A stretch of DNA of 64,000 nt. It comes from CALFXN01 sp964451935 (GTDB lineage Bacteria > Synergistota > Synergistia > Synergistales > Aminobacteriaceae). This document shows positions 43,909-51,753 of the stretch, in pieces. Made by a program: the position numbers and the translations under genes. The stretch lies in contig CAYVKE010000002.1 of NCBI GenBank assembly GCA_964451935.1, positions 13,579-77,578 on the forward strand, in the 5' to 3' direction. Under the pieces are notes generated by a model that searched no databases, was not told the origin of the DNA, and saw only the letters and a program-made list of their open reading frames with translations. Numbering within the stretch: position 1 is the first letter of the stretch; each line of letters begins with the position of its first letter.

Positions 43909-45369
43909 ATGATGCTCCGGATCCTGCTTTTCGCGCCGTTTCTGGCCGGGCTCGCGAGTCTGGGAATAGCGTCGGACCGCTTTCGGCGGCGGCTGATTGC
44001 TGCCGTCTCGTTCTTTCATCTCGCCTGTTCGCTCTCGCTCTGGGCGGCCGGCCTCGAACCGACCGCGGGACGGTGGCTCGGGCTGGATGCGCTCTCGCTG
44101 CTGTTCCTGCTCATCACGAGCGCGCTCTTTGCGGCCTCCTCGTTCGCGACGGTCACGTATCTGCGCGGACACGAGCTTCCGGAGGAGCGGCGCGGGCGTT
44201 TTTCGCGCGAGGCCGTCTTCACGTGCTCCATGCTCTTCTTTCTCGGCACGACGACGCTTGCGATCCTGAGCCTTCATACGGGCGTGTTCTGGATGGCCAT
44301 CGAGGCCACGACGCTTGCGAGCGCGCCGATGATCAGCCACCAGCGCTCGTCGCGCTCCCTCGAGGCCGCGTGGAAGTACCTTCTGATCTGCTCGGTGGGC
44401 ATCGCGATCGCGCTGGTCGGCAATACGGCGCTCGCGGTTTCGATCGCGTTCGATCCGGCGACGTACGGCCTTCCGATGACCTTCAGGGGGCTTGCGGCGC
44501 AAGCGGCGTACCTCCACCCGGTGTGGCTGAAGGTCGCGTTCGCGTTCATCCTCGTGGGGTACGGCACGAAGATGGGACTCGCGCCGATGCACACCTGGCT
44601 GCCCGACGCGCACAGCGAAGCCCCGTCGCCCGTCTCGGCGCTGCTCTCCGGCGCGCTGCTCAACTGCGCGTTCCTGGGCATCCTGCGGACGAACGCCATC
44701 CTGGTCCGCGCCGGAATAGGGGACTACAGCAACGGCCTGCTCATCGCGTTCGGCCTGGGGTCGATGTTCCTCGCGGGCTGGTTCATCCTCCAGCAGGCGG
44801 ACTTCAAGCGCCTTCTCGCCTATTCGAGCATCGAGCACATGGGAATCCTCGCGATCGCCGCCGGAGCGGGCGCGTCGTTCGGAGGGCTGCTGCACGCGCT
44901 GAACCACTCCCTGACGAAGGGGGCGCTGTTCCTCGTCGCGGGGACCATCCTCGGCGCGTATCACACGAAGTCCACGAGAACCGTCACCGGCGTGATTCGC
45001 GTCGCCCCGATGACGGGGTTGCTCTGGATTGCGGGGTTTCTCGCGATTTGCGGCGTTCCGCCGTTCGGGACCTTCGTCAGCGAGTTTTCCGTCATGACCG
45101 TTCTGGGCGCCAATGGCCGCTGGTGGTCCCTGGCGATCTTTCTGTTGACGCTCGGGATCGTCTTCGTCGGGATGTGGAGGATCGTCATCCCGATGGCGTT
45201 CGGCCGTCCGCCCGAGTCGCATCCGTCCGGCGCGCCGGTTCGTTTCCTGAGCGTCGCGGACGTTCCGCCGCTCGCGCTGCTCTGCGTCGTCCTTCTGCTC
45301 GGCGTGTGGCTGCCCGAGCCGCTGACGCGTCTTGTCACGCAGGCGGCCGCGGTCATGGGAGGGCTCTGA
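43909..45369 (+). CDS. hyfF: Antiporter-like membrane subunit, HyfF (NuoL/M/N) family
   Basis: A 486-aa polytopic protein, the second antiporter-like subunit. Landmarks: FWMAIEATTLASAPMIS, GYGTKMGLAPMHTWLPDAHSEAPSPVSALLSG with the essential Lys, DFKRLLAYSSIEHMGI and LNHSLTKGALFLVAG. Two antiporter-like subunits (this and hyfB) in one operon imply more than one ion translocated per turnover, as in hydrogenase-4. Confidence 0.92.
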   Translation: MMLRILLFAPFLAGLASLGIASDRFRRRLIAAVSFFHLACSLSLWAAGLEPTAGRWLGLDALSLLFLLITSALFAASSFATVTYLRGHELPEERRGRFSREAVFTCSMLFFLGTTTLAILSLHTGVFWMAIEATTLASAPMISHQRSSRSLEAAWKYLLICSVGIAIALVGNTALAVSIAFDPATYGLPMTFRGLAAQAAYLHPVWLKVAFAFILVGYGTKMGLAPMHTWLPDAHSEAPSPVSALLSGALLNCAFLGILRTNAILVRAGIGDYSNGLLIAFGLGSMFLAGWFILQQADFKRLLAYSSIEHMGILAIAAGAGASFGGLLHALNHSLTKGALFLVAGTILGAYHTKSTRTVTGVIRVAPMTGLLWIAGFLAICGVPPFGTFVSEFSVMTVLGANGRWWSLAIFLLTLGIVFVGMWRIVIPMAFGRPPESHPSGAPVRFLSVADVPPLALLCVVLLLGVWLPEPLTRLVTQAAAVMGGL

Positions 45370-45370
45370 T

Positions 45371-46864
45371 ATGACGACATCCTGGCTTGCGATACGGAAC
45401 GCACACGCCTTTCCGCTCTCCGAAGTTCCCGTCTGTCCGATCACGGACTTTCGGGATCTCGTCATCCGTCAGGTCGCGGCGGGGCAACGCCTCGTCGCGC
45501 TGTTCCACATTCCGGAAGACGGACATGCGAAGCTCTGCGCCGTCCTCGCGGACGACGGGAACCGTTCGCTCGGCGCGACGATCGGCGTCGCCGAAGGAGA
45601 CCGGTACCCCTCGCTGACGCCGGACTGCCTCCAGGCGCACCTCTTCGAGCGCGAGATCGCCGAGAACGGGGGGCCGCTTCCCGAGGGACACCCGTGGCTC
45701 AAACCGGTCCGCTTCCCGCGGAACAGCGCGCTGCCGCATCGTTCCGTCGGCGGGATGGACTTCTACCGCGTCGATGGGCAGGAGGTTCACGAGGTTGCGG
45801 TCGGTCCCGTGCACGCGGGCGTGATCGAACCGGGGCACTTCCGGTTCCAGTGTCACGGCGAGATCGTGCTGCATCTGGAAATCTCGCTGGGGTATCAGCA
45901 CCGGGGCGTGGAAACGGCGTTTCCCGGAGCGACGCCGGTCATGCGGCGCCTCATGGCGGAGTCCGTCTCCGGCGACTCCACTGCGGGACACGCGACGGCC
46001 TACTGCGGCTCAATGGAAGCGCTCTCCCGCACCCGCGTCCCCGGGCGCGCGCGGATGATCCGGAACATCGCCCAGGAACTCGAACGCGCGGCCTGCCATA
46101 TCGGCGATCTCGGGGCGCTGGCGGGAGACGTCGGGTTCCTGCCGACGAGCTCGTTTTGCGGCCGCATCCGGGGCGTCGTGCTGAACATGACGGCCGCCCT
46201 CTGCGGCAACCGCTTCTCGCGCGGGCTCCTGCGGCCCGGCGGCGTGACGCGGGATATCGATAAACCGATCGTAGCGCATCTTCTCGGACAGCTCCGGACC
46301 GTCCGCAGGGACGCCATCGACGCCGTGAACCTTCTCTGGGAGACGCCGACGGTCATGGCGCGTTTCGAGGGAACCGGGGTTCTCACGCGCGAGAACGCCG
46401 TCGCCATCGGGCTCGTCGGGCCCGCGTCACGCGCGTGCGGCGTCGCCCGCGACGTGCGGTCGACGTTCCCGTACGCGGGGTACGACGACGCGCCGATTCC
46501 GATCCAAACGGAGGAAACGGGCGACGTTCTCGCGAGGGCCCGCGTCCGGAGCCGCGAGGTCGTTCAGTCGCTCGACTACGTCGGAAAGCACCTTCTCGAT
46601 CTGCCGGACACGCCGCTTTTCGCCGAACCGGAAGCTTCGACCGAACCCGATGCGATGGTCGTCTCGATGACCGAAGGCTGGCGCGGCGAGATCGTCCACA
46701 TCGCCATGACGGACGGCTCGGGCGCGCTGTCGCGGTACAAGATCGTCGACCCGAGCTTCCACAACTGGTTCGGGCTCGCGATGGCCATGCGCAACCGGGG
46801 CATCTCGGACTTCCCGCTGTGCAACAAGAGTTTCAACCTCTCGTACTGCGGGTTCGACCTGTAG
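45371..46864 (+). CDS. Hydrogenase-4-like large subunit (NuoC-NuoD fusion) lacking the Ni-Fe ligand cysteines
   Basis: A 497-aa cytoplasmic subunit. Residues ~1-120 are the 30-kDa (NuoC-like) domain and ~130-497 the 49-kDa/large-subunit domain, beginning GPVHAGVIEPGHFRFQCHG as in HycE/HyfG. In true group 4 hydrogenases the next landmark is a CxxC (ERICGIC); here it is AESVSGDSTAGHA. The C-terminal DPCxxC is DPSFHNWFG. All four Ni-Fe ligands are therefore missing, and no maturation genes are nearby. This matches the energy-converting hydrogenase-related (Ehr) group, intermediate between hydrogenases and complex I. It should not produce or use H2; the electron donor/acceptor is unknown. Confidence 0.88.
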   Translation: MTTSWLAIRNAHAFPLSEVPVCPITDFRDLVIRQVAAGQRLVALFHIPEDGHAKLCAVLADDGNRSLGATIGVAEGDRYPSLTPDCLQAHLFEREIAENGGPLPEGHPWLKPVRFPRNSALPHRSVGGMDFYRVDGQEVHEVAVGPVHAGVIEPGHFRFQCHGEIVLHLEISLGYQHRGVETAFPGATPVMRRLMAESVSGDSTAGHATAYCGSMEALSRTRVPGRARMIRNIAQELERAACHIGDLGALAGDVGFLPTSSFCGRIRGVVLNMTAALCGNRFSRGLLRPGGVTRDIDKPIVAHLLGQLRTVRRDAIDAVNLLWETPTVMARFEGTGVLTRENAVAIGLVGPASRACGVARDVRSTFPYAGYDDAPIPIQTEETGDVLARARVRSREVVQSLDYVGKHLLDLPDTPLFAEPEASTEPDAMVVSMTEGWRGEIVHIAMTDGSGALSRYKIVDPSFHNWFGLAMAMRNRGISDFPLCNKSFNLSYCGFDL

Positions 46865-46888
46865 TCCGGATGACGGAGGCAACGGGAC

Positions 46889-47661
46889 ATGATCTATAAC
46901 ATCTTCCGAACGAGATTCATCCAGGGGCACCAGACGATGGCCTATCCGGCCGGCCCCGCTCCCGCCATGCCGGAGCGCTTCGCCGGCCTTCCGCGGCTCG
47001 ACCGGTCCCGTTGCGCGGGGTGCGCCGGTCCCTGCGTCGACGCCGGTCGGGCGCGATCCTTCGCGCGGACGGACGGCTGCGCTTCGACCTCGGACGCTGC
47101 GTCTTCTGCCGAGAATGCGAACATGCCTGCCCGACCGGCGCCATCGCCTTCGGGAAAGACTATCGCCTCGCCTCGTCCTCGCGGGAGGGGCTTGTTGTGA
47201 GCGGCGCGAACGGCGAGCCGAACGCCGCGCCCGCCGCGCTGAACCCGGACGCATCGGGGCTGTACGGCCGCGTGTTTTCGCTCCGCGTCGTCAGCGCGGG
47301 CGGCTGCGGCGCGTGCGAGGCGGACACGAACGTCCTGAACACGCTCGCGTGGGATCTGGGACGCTTCGGCGTGTCGTACGCCGCGTCGCCCCGGCACGCC
47401 GACGGCATGCTGCTGATCGGACCCGTGCCGGATAACATGGAGTACGCCGTCCGGGAAACATACGACGCCATCCCCGACCCGAAGTTCGTCATCGCCGTCG
47501 GAACCTGCGCGATATCGGGCGGCGCGTACGCATCCCGGCCGGAGTGCCTCGCCGGACGCGCGCCGGTCGTCCCGGTTGACCTCTTCATCCCCGGCTGCCC
47601 GCCGCACCCGATGACGATCCTGGACGGCATCCTGCGGTTCCTCGGGAAAACCCGGGACTGA
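46889..47661 (+). CDS. Ferredoxin domain fused to NuoB/HyfI-like small subunit, with a frameshift near 47045
   Basis: Two overlapping frames together read as one ~256-aa protein. The first (from ATG 46889) gives MIYNIFRTRFIQGHQTMAYP and the start of a [4Fe-4S] motif, CAGCAGPCVDA, up to 47044. The second continues from 47047 as SGAILRADGRLRF, then a complete cluster motif CVFCRECEHACP, then the small-subunit domain with its cluster ligands GGCGACE, GTCAISGG and PGCPPHP. Four bases that would encode the missing CP appear to be lost at the join. If not a sequencing error, cluster 1 is destroyed and the small subunit would need an internal start. Last gene of the operon; it links electrons from a ferredoxin-like donor to the complex. 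Confidence 0.75.
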
Positions 47662-47691
47662 CCGCTTCCGGAGGAACGTGATGTCGTGTCG

Positions 47692-47724
47692 CCCGCCTGC
47701 ATGCGATCGCAGGCGGGTTTTTTT
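47692..47724 (+). terminator. Rho-independent terminator of the hydrogenase-related operon
   Basis: CCCGCCTGC / GCAGGCGGG with an 8-nt loop and seven T. Confidence 0.92.
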
Positions 47725-47742
47725 GTCATCGAAATCCGGCTC

Positions 47743-47772
47743 TTGACATAACTGGATTCGGTAGGGTAGCAT
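47743..47772 (+). promoter_or_regulatory. Promoter of the IclR-aminotransferase unit
   Basis: Perfect TTGACA, an 18-nt spacer and TAGCAT. Transcription would start at or just before a palindrome (47780-47796). Confidence 0.7.
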
Positions 47773-47779
47773 ACGGTCG

Positions 47780-47796
47780 TGTTCGCGGTGCGAACA
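47780..47796. promoter_or_regulatory. Palindromic operator candidate for the IclR regulator
   Basis: TGTTCGC-GGT-GCGAACA, perfect 7-bp arms, placed over the predicted transcription start. Binding by the regulator encoded 22 nt downstream would repress its own operon. Confidence 0.6.
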
Positions 47797-47818
47797 AAAA
47801 ATCCGACAGGTGAAAAAT

Positions 47819-48583
47819 ATGGAAGACCAGAATTCCTCGATACGGGTTCTCGACAGGGCGTTTGCGATCCTCATGTACATGGCCGACGAAAAGCGTCCCG
47901 TCGGCGTGACGGAAATAGCCGCTGCGACCGATCTTCCGAAGGCGACGGTCTACAGGATCCTCTCCAGCCTGGAAAACATCCGCGCCGTCATCACGCGGGG
48001 CCGCGAATACGCGGTCGGACCGACGATGCTGCTCTTCGCGGACGCCTACAGGGTTCGGACGGTGATCTCCGAAGTCGCCCATCCGTTCCTTCTCGATCTT
48101 CGCAACGATACGAAGGAGACGGTGCACCTGTTCGTGTTCGAGAGCGGAGAGCTGTTCTACCTCGACAAGCTGGAGAGTCCGTACCAGGTGCGAATGCATT
48201 CGCGCGTCGGCGTCCGGGGCTCCCTCACGAACCTGTCGGCGGGGAAGGCGATCATCGCGAGCCTCTCGCCGGAAGACCGGAAGGGACTGGGCGAGACGAT
48301 CCCGGCCGAGCTGTTCTCCGAGATCCGCGACATACAAAAACGCGGCTACGCCGTGGACGACGAACAGAACGAGGCCGGGTTGCGCTGCGTCGGCGCGGCC
48401 GTCACGGACGAACTCGGAAGGCCAGTCGGCGCGGTGAGCATATCGGCGCCGGTCTATCGCTTCCCCTCGTCCATGGTTCCCGAACGCGGCGAGATGGTGC
48501 GAACAACGGCCCGCGCGGTCTCCGACGCGCTGCGTTCATTTCAAAAAACGCCGATACCTGTGCCCATACGGGCGCAGCAATAA
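47819..48583 (+). CDS. IclR family transcriptional regulator
   Basis: A 254-aa DNA-binding regulator: an N-terminal winged helix-turn-helix (residues ~8-70: SIRVLDRAFAILMYM, VTEIAAATDLPKATVYRILSSLE) and a C-terminal GAF-like effector domain (GSLTNLSAGKAIIASL, DDEQNEAGLRCVGAAV). ATG 47819 is preceded by AGGTGA at five bases. It is followed 19 nt later by an aminotransferase gene, which it probably controls along with itself through the palindrome in its promoter. Effector unknown. Confidence 0.9.
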   Translation: MEDQNSSIRVLDRAFAILMYMADEKRPVGVTEIAAATDLPKATVYRILSSLENIRAVITRGREYAVGPTMLLFADAYRVRTVISEVAHPFLLDLRNDTKETVHLFVFESGELFYLDKLESPYQVRMHSRVGVRGSLTNLSAGKAIIASLSPEDRKGLGETIPAELFSEIRDIQKRGYAVDDEQNEAGLRCVGAAVTDELGRPVGAVSISAPVYRFPSSMVPERGEMVRTTARAVSDALRSFQKTPIPVPIRAQQ

Positions 48584-48602
48584 AGAAGGGGGCAGAAAAA
48601 TT

Positions 48603-49763
48603 ATGCTGGCAACGAACAAGCTCGTCATGATACCGGGACCGACCCCGGTGGTGCGCTCCATCCAGGATCAGATGGCGCGGGAAACGGTGGCCTTCGGAGA
48701 CGCGGCGTTCGTCGCGGACTTCCGGGACGTCCTGACGGACATGAAGGCGATGTGGAAGTGCTCGGGCGAGGCGTTCGTCGTCGCGGGATCGGGCACGATG
48801 GGCATGGAAATGGCCGTCGCGAACGTCACGAAGCGCGGCGACAAAATCCTGATCTGTTCCAACGGGTTCTTCGGCGACCGCTTCATCGACATGTGCAAGC
48901 GCAAGGGGCTCGAGACGGACGTCCTGTCCGTCGAGTGGGGGACGACCGTGACGCCGGAACTTCTCGATTCGAAGCTCTCCGCGAAGAAATACGACGTCGT
49001 CACCGTGACCCACGTCGAAACGTCGACGGGCGTGGCGGCTCCGGTCGCGGCGATCGGCGCGATGCTCAAGAAGAAGCACCCCGACGTTCTCTACATCGTC
49101 GACGGCGTGGCCGCGACGGGCGGCGTCGAGCAGTACGTTGACCCGATGGGGATCGACATCCTCCTGTCCTGCTCCCAGAAGGCCTTCGGCGTGGCGCCGG
49201 GACTCGCTCTCCTGTGGGCGAGCGAGCGGGCCGTCGCGAAGCGCAAGTCGATGCCCGACATCCCCGAGTCCTACGTCGACTTCGAGAAATGGCTTCCCGT
49301 CATGCACGACCCGAGCAAATACTGGGGAACGCCCGCGATCAACCTGATCTGGGCCCTCAAGGAATCCATCCGGATCATGAAGGCCGAGGGACTCCAGGAG
49401 CGCTTCGACCGTCACGCGCGGCAGGCCGCGATGTTCGACGCCGCGCTCGAATCCATCGGCTTCGAGGTCGCCGCGAAGAATCCGTACCGTGCGCCGACGC
49501 TTTCCGTCTACCTCTATCCGAAGGGCTCGAACCTCGACGACGCGGCGTTCCGCAAGGCGCTGGCCGAAGAGGGCGCGCAGACTGCCGGCTGTCTCGGCGC
49601 GTACGCGGGCAAGGGCTTCCGCATGGGACACATGGGCAACGTCGACAAGCACGTTCTCGTCTCCGCGATCGCCGCGGTCGAGCGCGCGTGCGTCAAGTGC
49701 GGCTACGCGATCGAATTCGGCAAGGCCGTCGGAACGCTCCAGAAGGGGCTCGTGAAGGAATAG
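48603..49763 (+). CDS. Class V aminotransferase (alanine/serine-glyoxylate aminotransferase family)
   Basis: A 386-aa PLP enzyme of the AGXT / serine-pyruvate / ureidoglycine-glyoxylate transaminase group. Landmarks are IPGPTPVVRSIQDQM at the N-terminus, VVAGSGTMGMEMAVANV (PLP phosphate site), VTHVETSTGVAAPV, IVDGVAATGG (PLP-ring Asp) and the Schiff-base Lys in LLSCSQKAFGVAPGLAL. Possible substrates are Ala, Ser or ureidoglycine with glyoxylate as acceptor; the presence of ureide enzymes elsewhere in the window makes the last conceivable, but this is not shown. It shares a transcript with the IclR gene. Confidence 0.88.
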   Translation: MLATNKLVMIPGPTPVVRSIQDQMARETVAFGDAAFVADFRDVLTDMKAMWKCSGEAFVVAGSGTMGMEMAVANVTKRGDKILICSNGFFGDRFIDMCKRKGLETDVLSVEWGTTVTPELLDSKLSAKKYDVVTVTHVETSTGVAAPVAAIGAMLKKKHPDVLYIVDGVAATGGVEQYVDPMGIDILLSCSQKAFGVAPGLALLWASERAVAKRKSMPDIPESYVDFEKWLPVMHDPSKYWGTPAINLIWALKESIRIMKAEGLQERFDRHARQAAMFDAALESIGFEVAAKNPYRAPTLSVYLYPKGSNLDDAAFRKALAEEGAQTAGCLGAYAGKGFRMGHMGNVDKHVLVSAIAAVERACVKCGYAIEFGKAVGTLQKGLVKE

Positions 49764-49833
49764 AGCATCCTCCGGAGGAACAGAGAGCCTCCCGGTGAAA
49801 CGCGGATACAACGTGCTTCCCCCTGAATGCGGC

Positions 49834-49868
49834 GAGGGCCCTCCTGGTTTCCGGAGGGCCCTCGTCGC
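49834..49868 (+). terminator. Rho-independent terminator after the aminotransferase gene
   Basis: GAGGGCCCTCC / GGAGGGCCCTC perfect 11-bp stem with an 8-nt loop and a five-T run shortly after. It also lies just past the end of the convergent HEAT-repeat gene. Confidence 0.8.
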
Positions 49869-49902
49869 GCTTTTTCTTGGCCGCGTGGACGCGGTCCGCG
49901 CG

Positions 49903-51735
49903 TTACGGCGTCTTCGGCGCCTTCGAGAGCGTCCGGCGCAACAGGTCGAGGTTCTGCGCGTCCTGCTCGGTTTCGAGCAGGCGCTGTAATGTGTCGCGCG
50001 CGGCCGGGAACGAGTCCGCCCCCTTCGCGAGGGCGCGGATCATCTCGCCCCGGACGAGGGCGTTCTGTTCCTTCGGGGCGCTTTCGGCGATCGCGGCGAT
50101 CGCGTTGTCGTCGGGGCCGCGCTGGGCGATGCTTCGGACGACCGCGCCGCGCACCTCGGGCGTCTTCTCGTTCGCGAGCGACGAGAGCAGCAGCTCCCCT
50201 GTCCGTGCGTCCGGCATCCGACGGAGCGCCGTCGCGGCAGCCGCACGGGTCGCCGCGTTCTCCGACGCGAGATAGGACTGGATGCGTCCCGCGACGGCCG
50301 GATCGCCGGTGTTTCCGAGCGCCTTGAGCGCGACGCGGAGGTCCGGCCCCTCCTTTTCGGGGATCGCCGAAAGAAGGTCCGCCGTAACGGAGGACGCCGC
50401 CGGGTCGTCGTTTGTCCGCAGCGTCGACGCCATGGCGCCGAGCGCGAGAAGGGCCGTTCGCGAGAGGTCGGCGATTTCGGGGCCGCCTTCCTTCCTCGCG
50501 ATCGACAGGAGGCCGTCGCGCGCCTCGGCCGTCGGATGCGCGACGCCGCCCAGGGCGATGATCGCCCGGAGCGCGTTCATGTGCGACGCGCCCGGATCTC
50601 CGGCGATCTCAAGAAGAACCGTCTGCGCCGCGGGCGTGTCGCTCGTTCCGAGAACGTCCATGAGCGCGGCCTGCGTCGCGTCGTCCGTTCCGGGGGCGAG
50701 AATGCGCGCCTTAACGGCCGCCGCGAGTTCCGGATGTTCGCGGAGTTGCGCGATCAGGTCGTCGAACGTCTCCCGGTTGCGGCGGTCGAACCGGGAGAGG
50801 GACGCTGCGAACCGCGTCGCTGCTTCATTCGCGTCGCCCGAGGCGGGGGCCGTATCGCCCGAAATGGCGACGAACGTTCCCGCGCCTGTCGAAGGCTCCG
50901 CAACGCGGCCGGCCTTTTGCATCGCGACGATTCCGGAGAGCGTGGCCGGAATGTCCGGCGCCCCGGGAAGCGTCTTCAGGGAGAATACGAGCGTCGTTGT
51001 GAGGAGCGGCGATTCGCCGCTGAACGCGGCGAGGGATTCGCGGCCCTCGGCGGACTGGAGCCACAGCGTCGGCGAGAGGCGCGCGACCGTGTCCGACGAG
51101 AGAACGTCGACGCGCATCGGCGCTGGAAGCGCGAAGTAGCGCAGCTTGCGCTTGCGGATCGCGCCGTCGGACGCCCGCTCGTACCGGGCCTCGTACGGCC
51201 CTGTCGCGTGTTCCTCGCGCGCGGTCCACGATGCGGCGTCGCCCGAGACGACGATCTGCATGCTTCGGAGCGCCTCCCCGAGGACGGTGCGTTCGTTTTC
51301 GGAAAGCGTCGGGGAGAGGCTGACCGATTCGATCGTTCCGTTTTTGCCGAAGAGTGCGGAGAAGGGGAGCGAGAAACGGTCGCGCATCTCGGGGCGGACT
51401 TCGCCGAAGAGCGCGCACGAGACCGGGAAGAGGCGCAGACCCGCGAGAACCGAGCCTGCGTCGGTCGAAAGAACGCGAACGTTCAGGACGCCCGAGAGAT
51501 GGAGCGTCGGAGGAACGGGAGCGTCTGAAGACGCTCCCGTCATAATGGCGCTCGTGACGTCGATTTCGTAGCGCGCGCCGCTTCCCGGCGACCAGGCGAA
51601 CGCCGCCGCGGTTCGGGATAGTTGCGGCCGCTCCTGCGGTCCGACGGGAACGCGGTTGCCCGCGTTCCCGAAGAGGAAAACCGCGACGGCCGCGATCGTC
51701 AGAAGGGATGCGATGACGGCGCTTCGGCGTCGCAT
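49903..51735 (-). CDS. HEAT-repeat protein with N-terminal helix and beta-rich, lipid-transfer-like domain
   Basis: A 610-aa protein: one N-terminal hydrophobic helix (VIASLLTIAAVAVFLFG), so membrane-anchored or exported; a beta-rich region ~40-270; then from ~310 to the end Ala/Leu-rich helical HEAT-like repeats (DATQAALMDVLGTSDTPAAQTVLLEIA, NAATRAAAATALRRMPDARTGELLLSSL and similar). The beta region contains LPFSALFGKNGTIESVSLSP followed by ASWTAREEHATGPYEARYE, a pattern reminiscent of the N-terminal sheet of vitellogenin-type lipid-transfer proteins, which are also followed by a helical superhelix. That resemblance is my inference. It starts 18 nt after the lipoprotein gene, so the two are co-transcribed. 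ATG 51735 is preferred to GTG 51744. Confidence 0.75.
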   Translation of the reverse strand: MRRRSAVIASLLTIAAVAVFLFGNAGNRVPVGPQERPQLSRTAAAFAWSPGSGARYEIDVTSAIMTGASSDAPVPPTLHLSGVLNVRVLSTDAGSVLAGLRLFPVSCALFGEVRPEMRDRFSLPFSALFGKNGTIESVSLSPTLSENERTVLGEALRSMQIVVSGDAASWTAREEHATGPYEARYERASDGAIRKRKLRYFALPAPMRVDVLSSDTVARLSPTLWLQSAEGRESLAAFSGESPLLTTTLVFSLKTLPGAPDIPATLSGIVAMQKAGRVAEPSTGAGTFVAISGDTAPASGDANEAATRFAASLSRFDRRNRETFDDLIAQLREHPELAAAVKARILAPGTDDATQAALMDVLGTSDTPAAQTVLLEIAGDPGASHMNALRAIIALGGVAHPTAEARDGLLSIARKEGGPEIADLSRTALLALGAMASTLRTNDDPAASSVTADLLSAIPEKEGPDLRVALKALGNTGDPAVAGRIQSYLASENAATRAAAATALRRMPDARTGELLLSSLANEKTPEVRGAVVRSIAQRGPDDNAIAAIAESAPKEQNALVRGEMIRALAKGADSFPAARDTLQRLLETEQDAQNLDLLRRTLSKAPKTP

Positions 51736-51753
51736 GGATCGCACCGGCCGCCG

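Noticed and set aside
45371..46864. Functional Ni-Fe hydrogenase large subunit
   Set aside because: Both CxxC ligand motifs are replaced, and no maturation genes are present.
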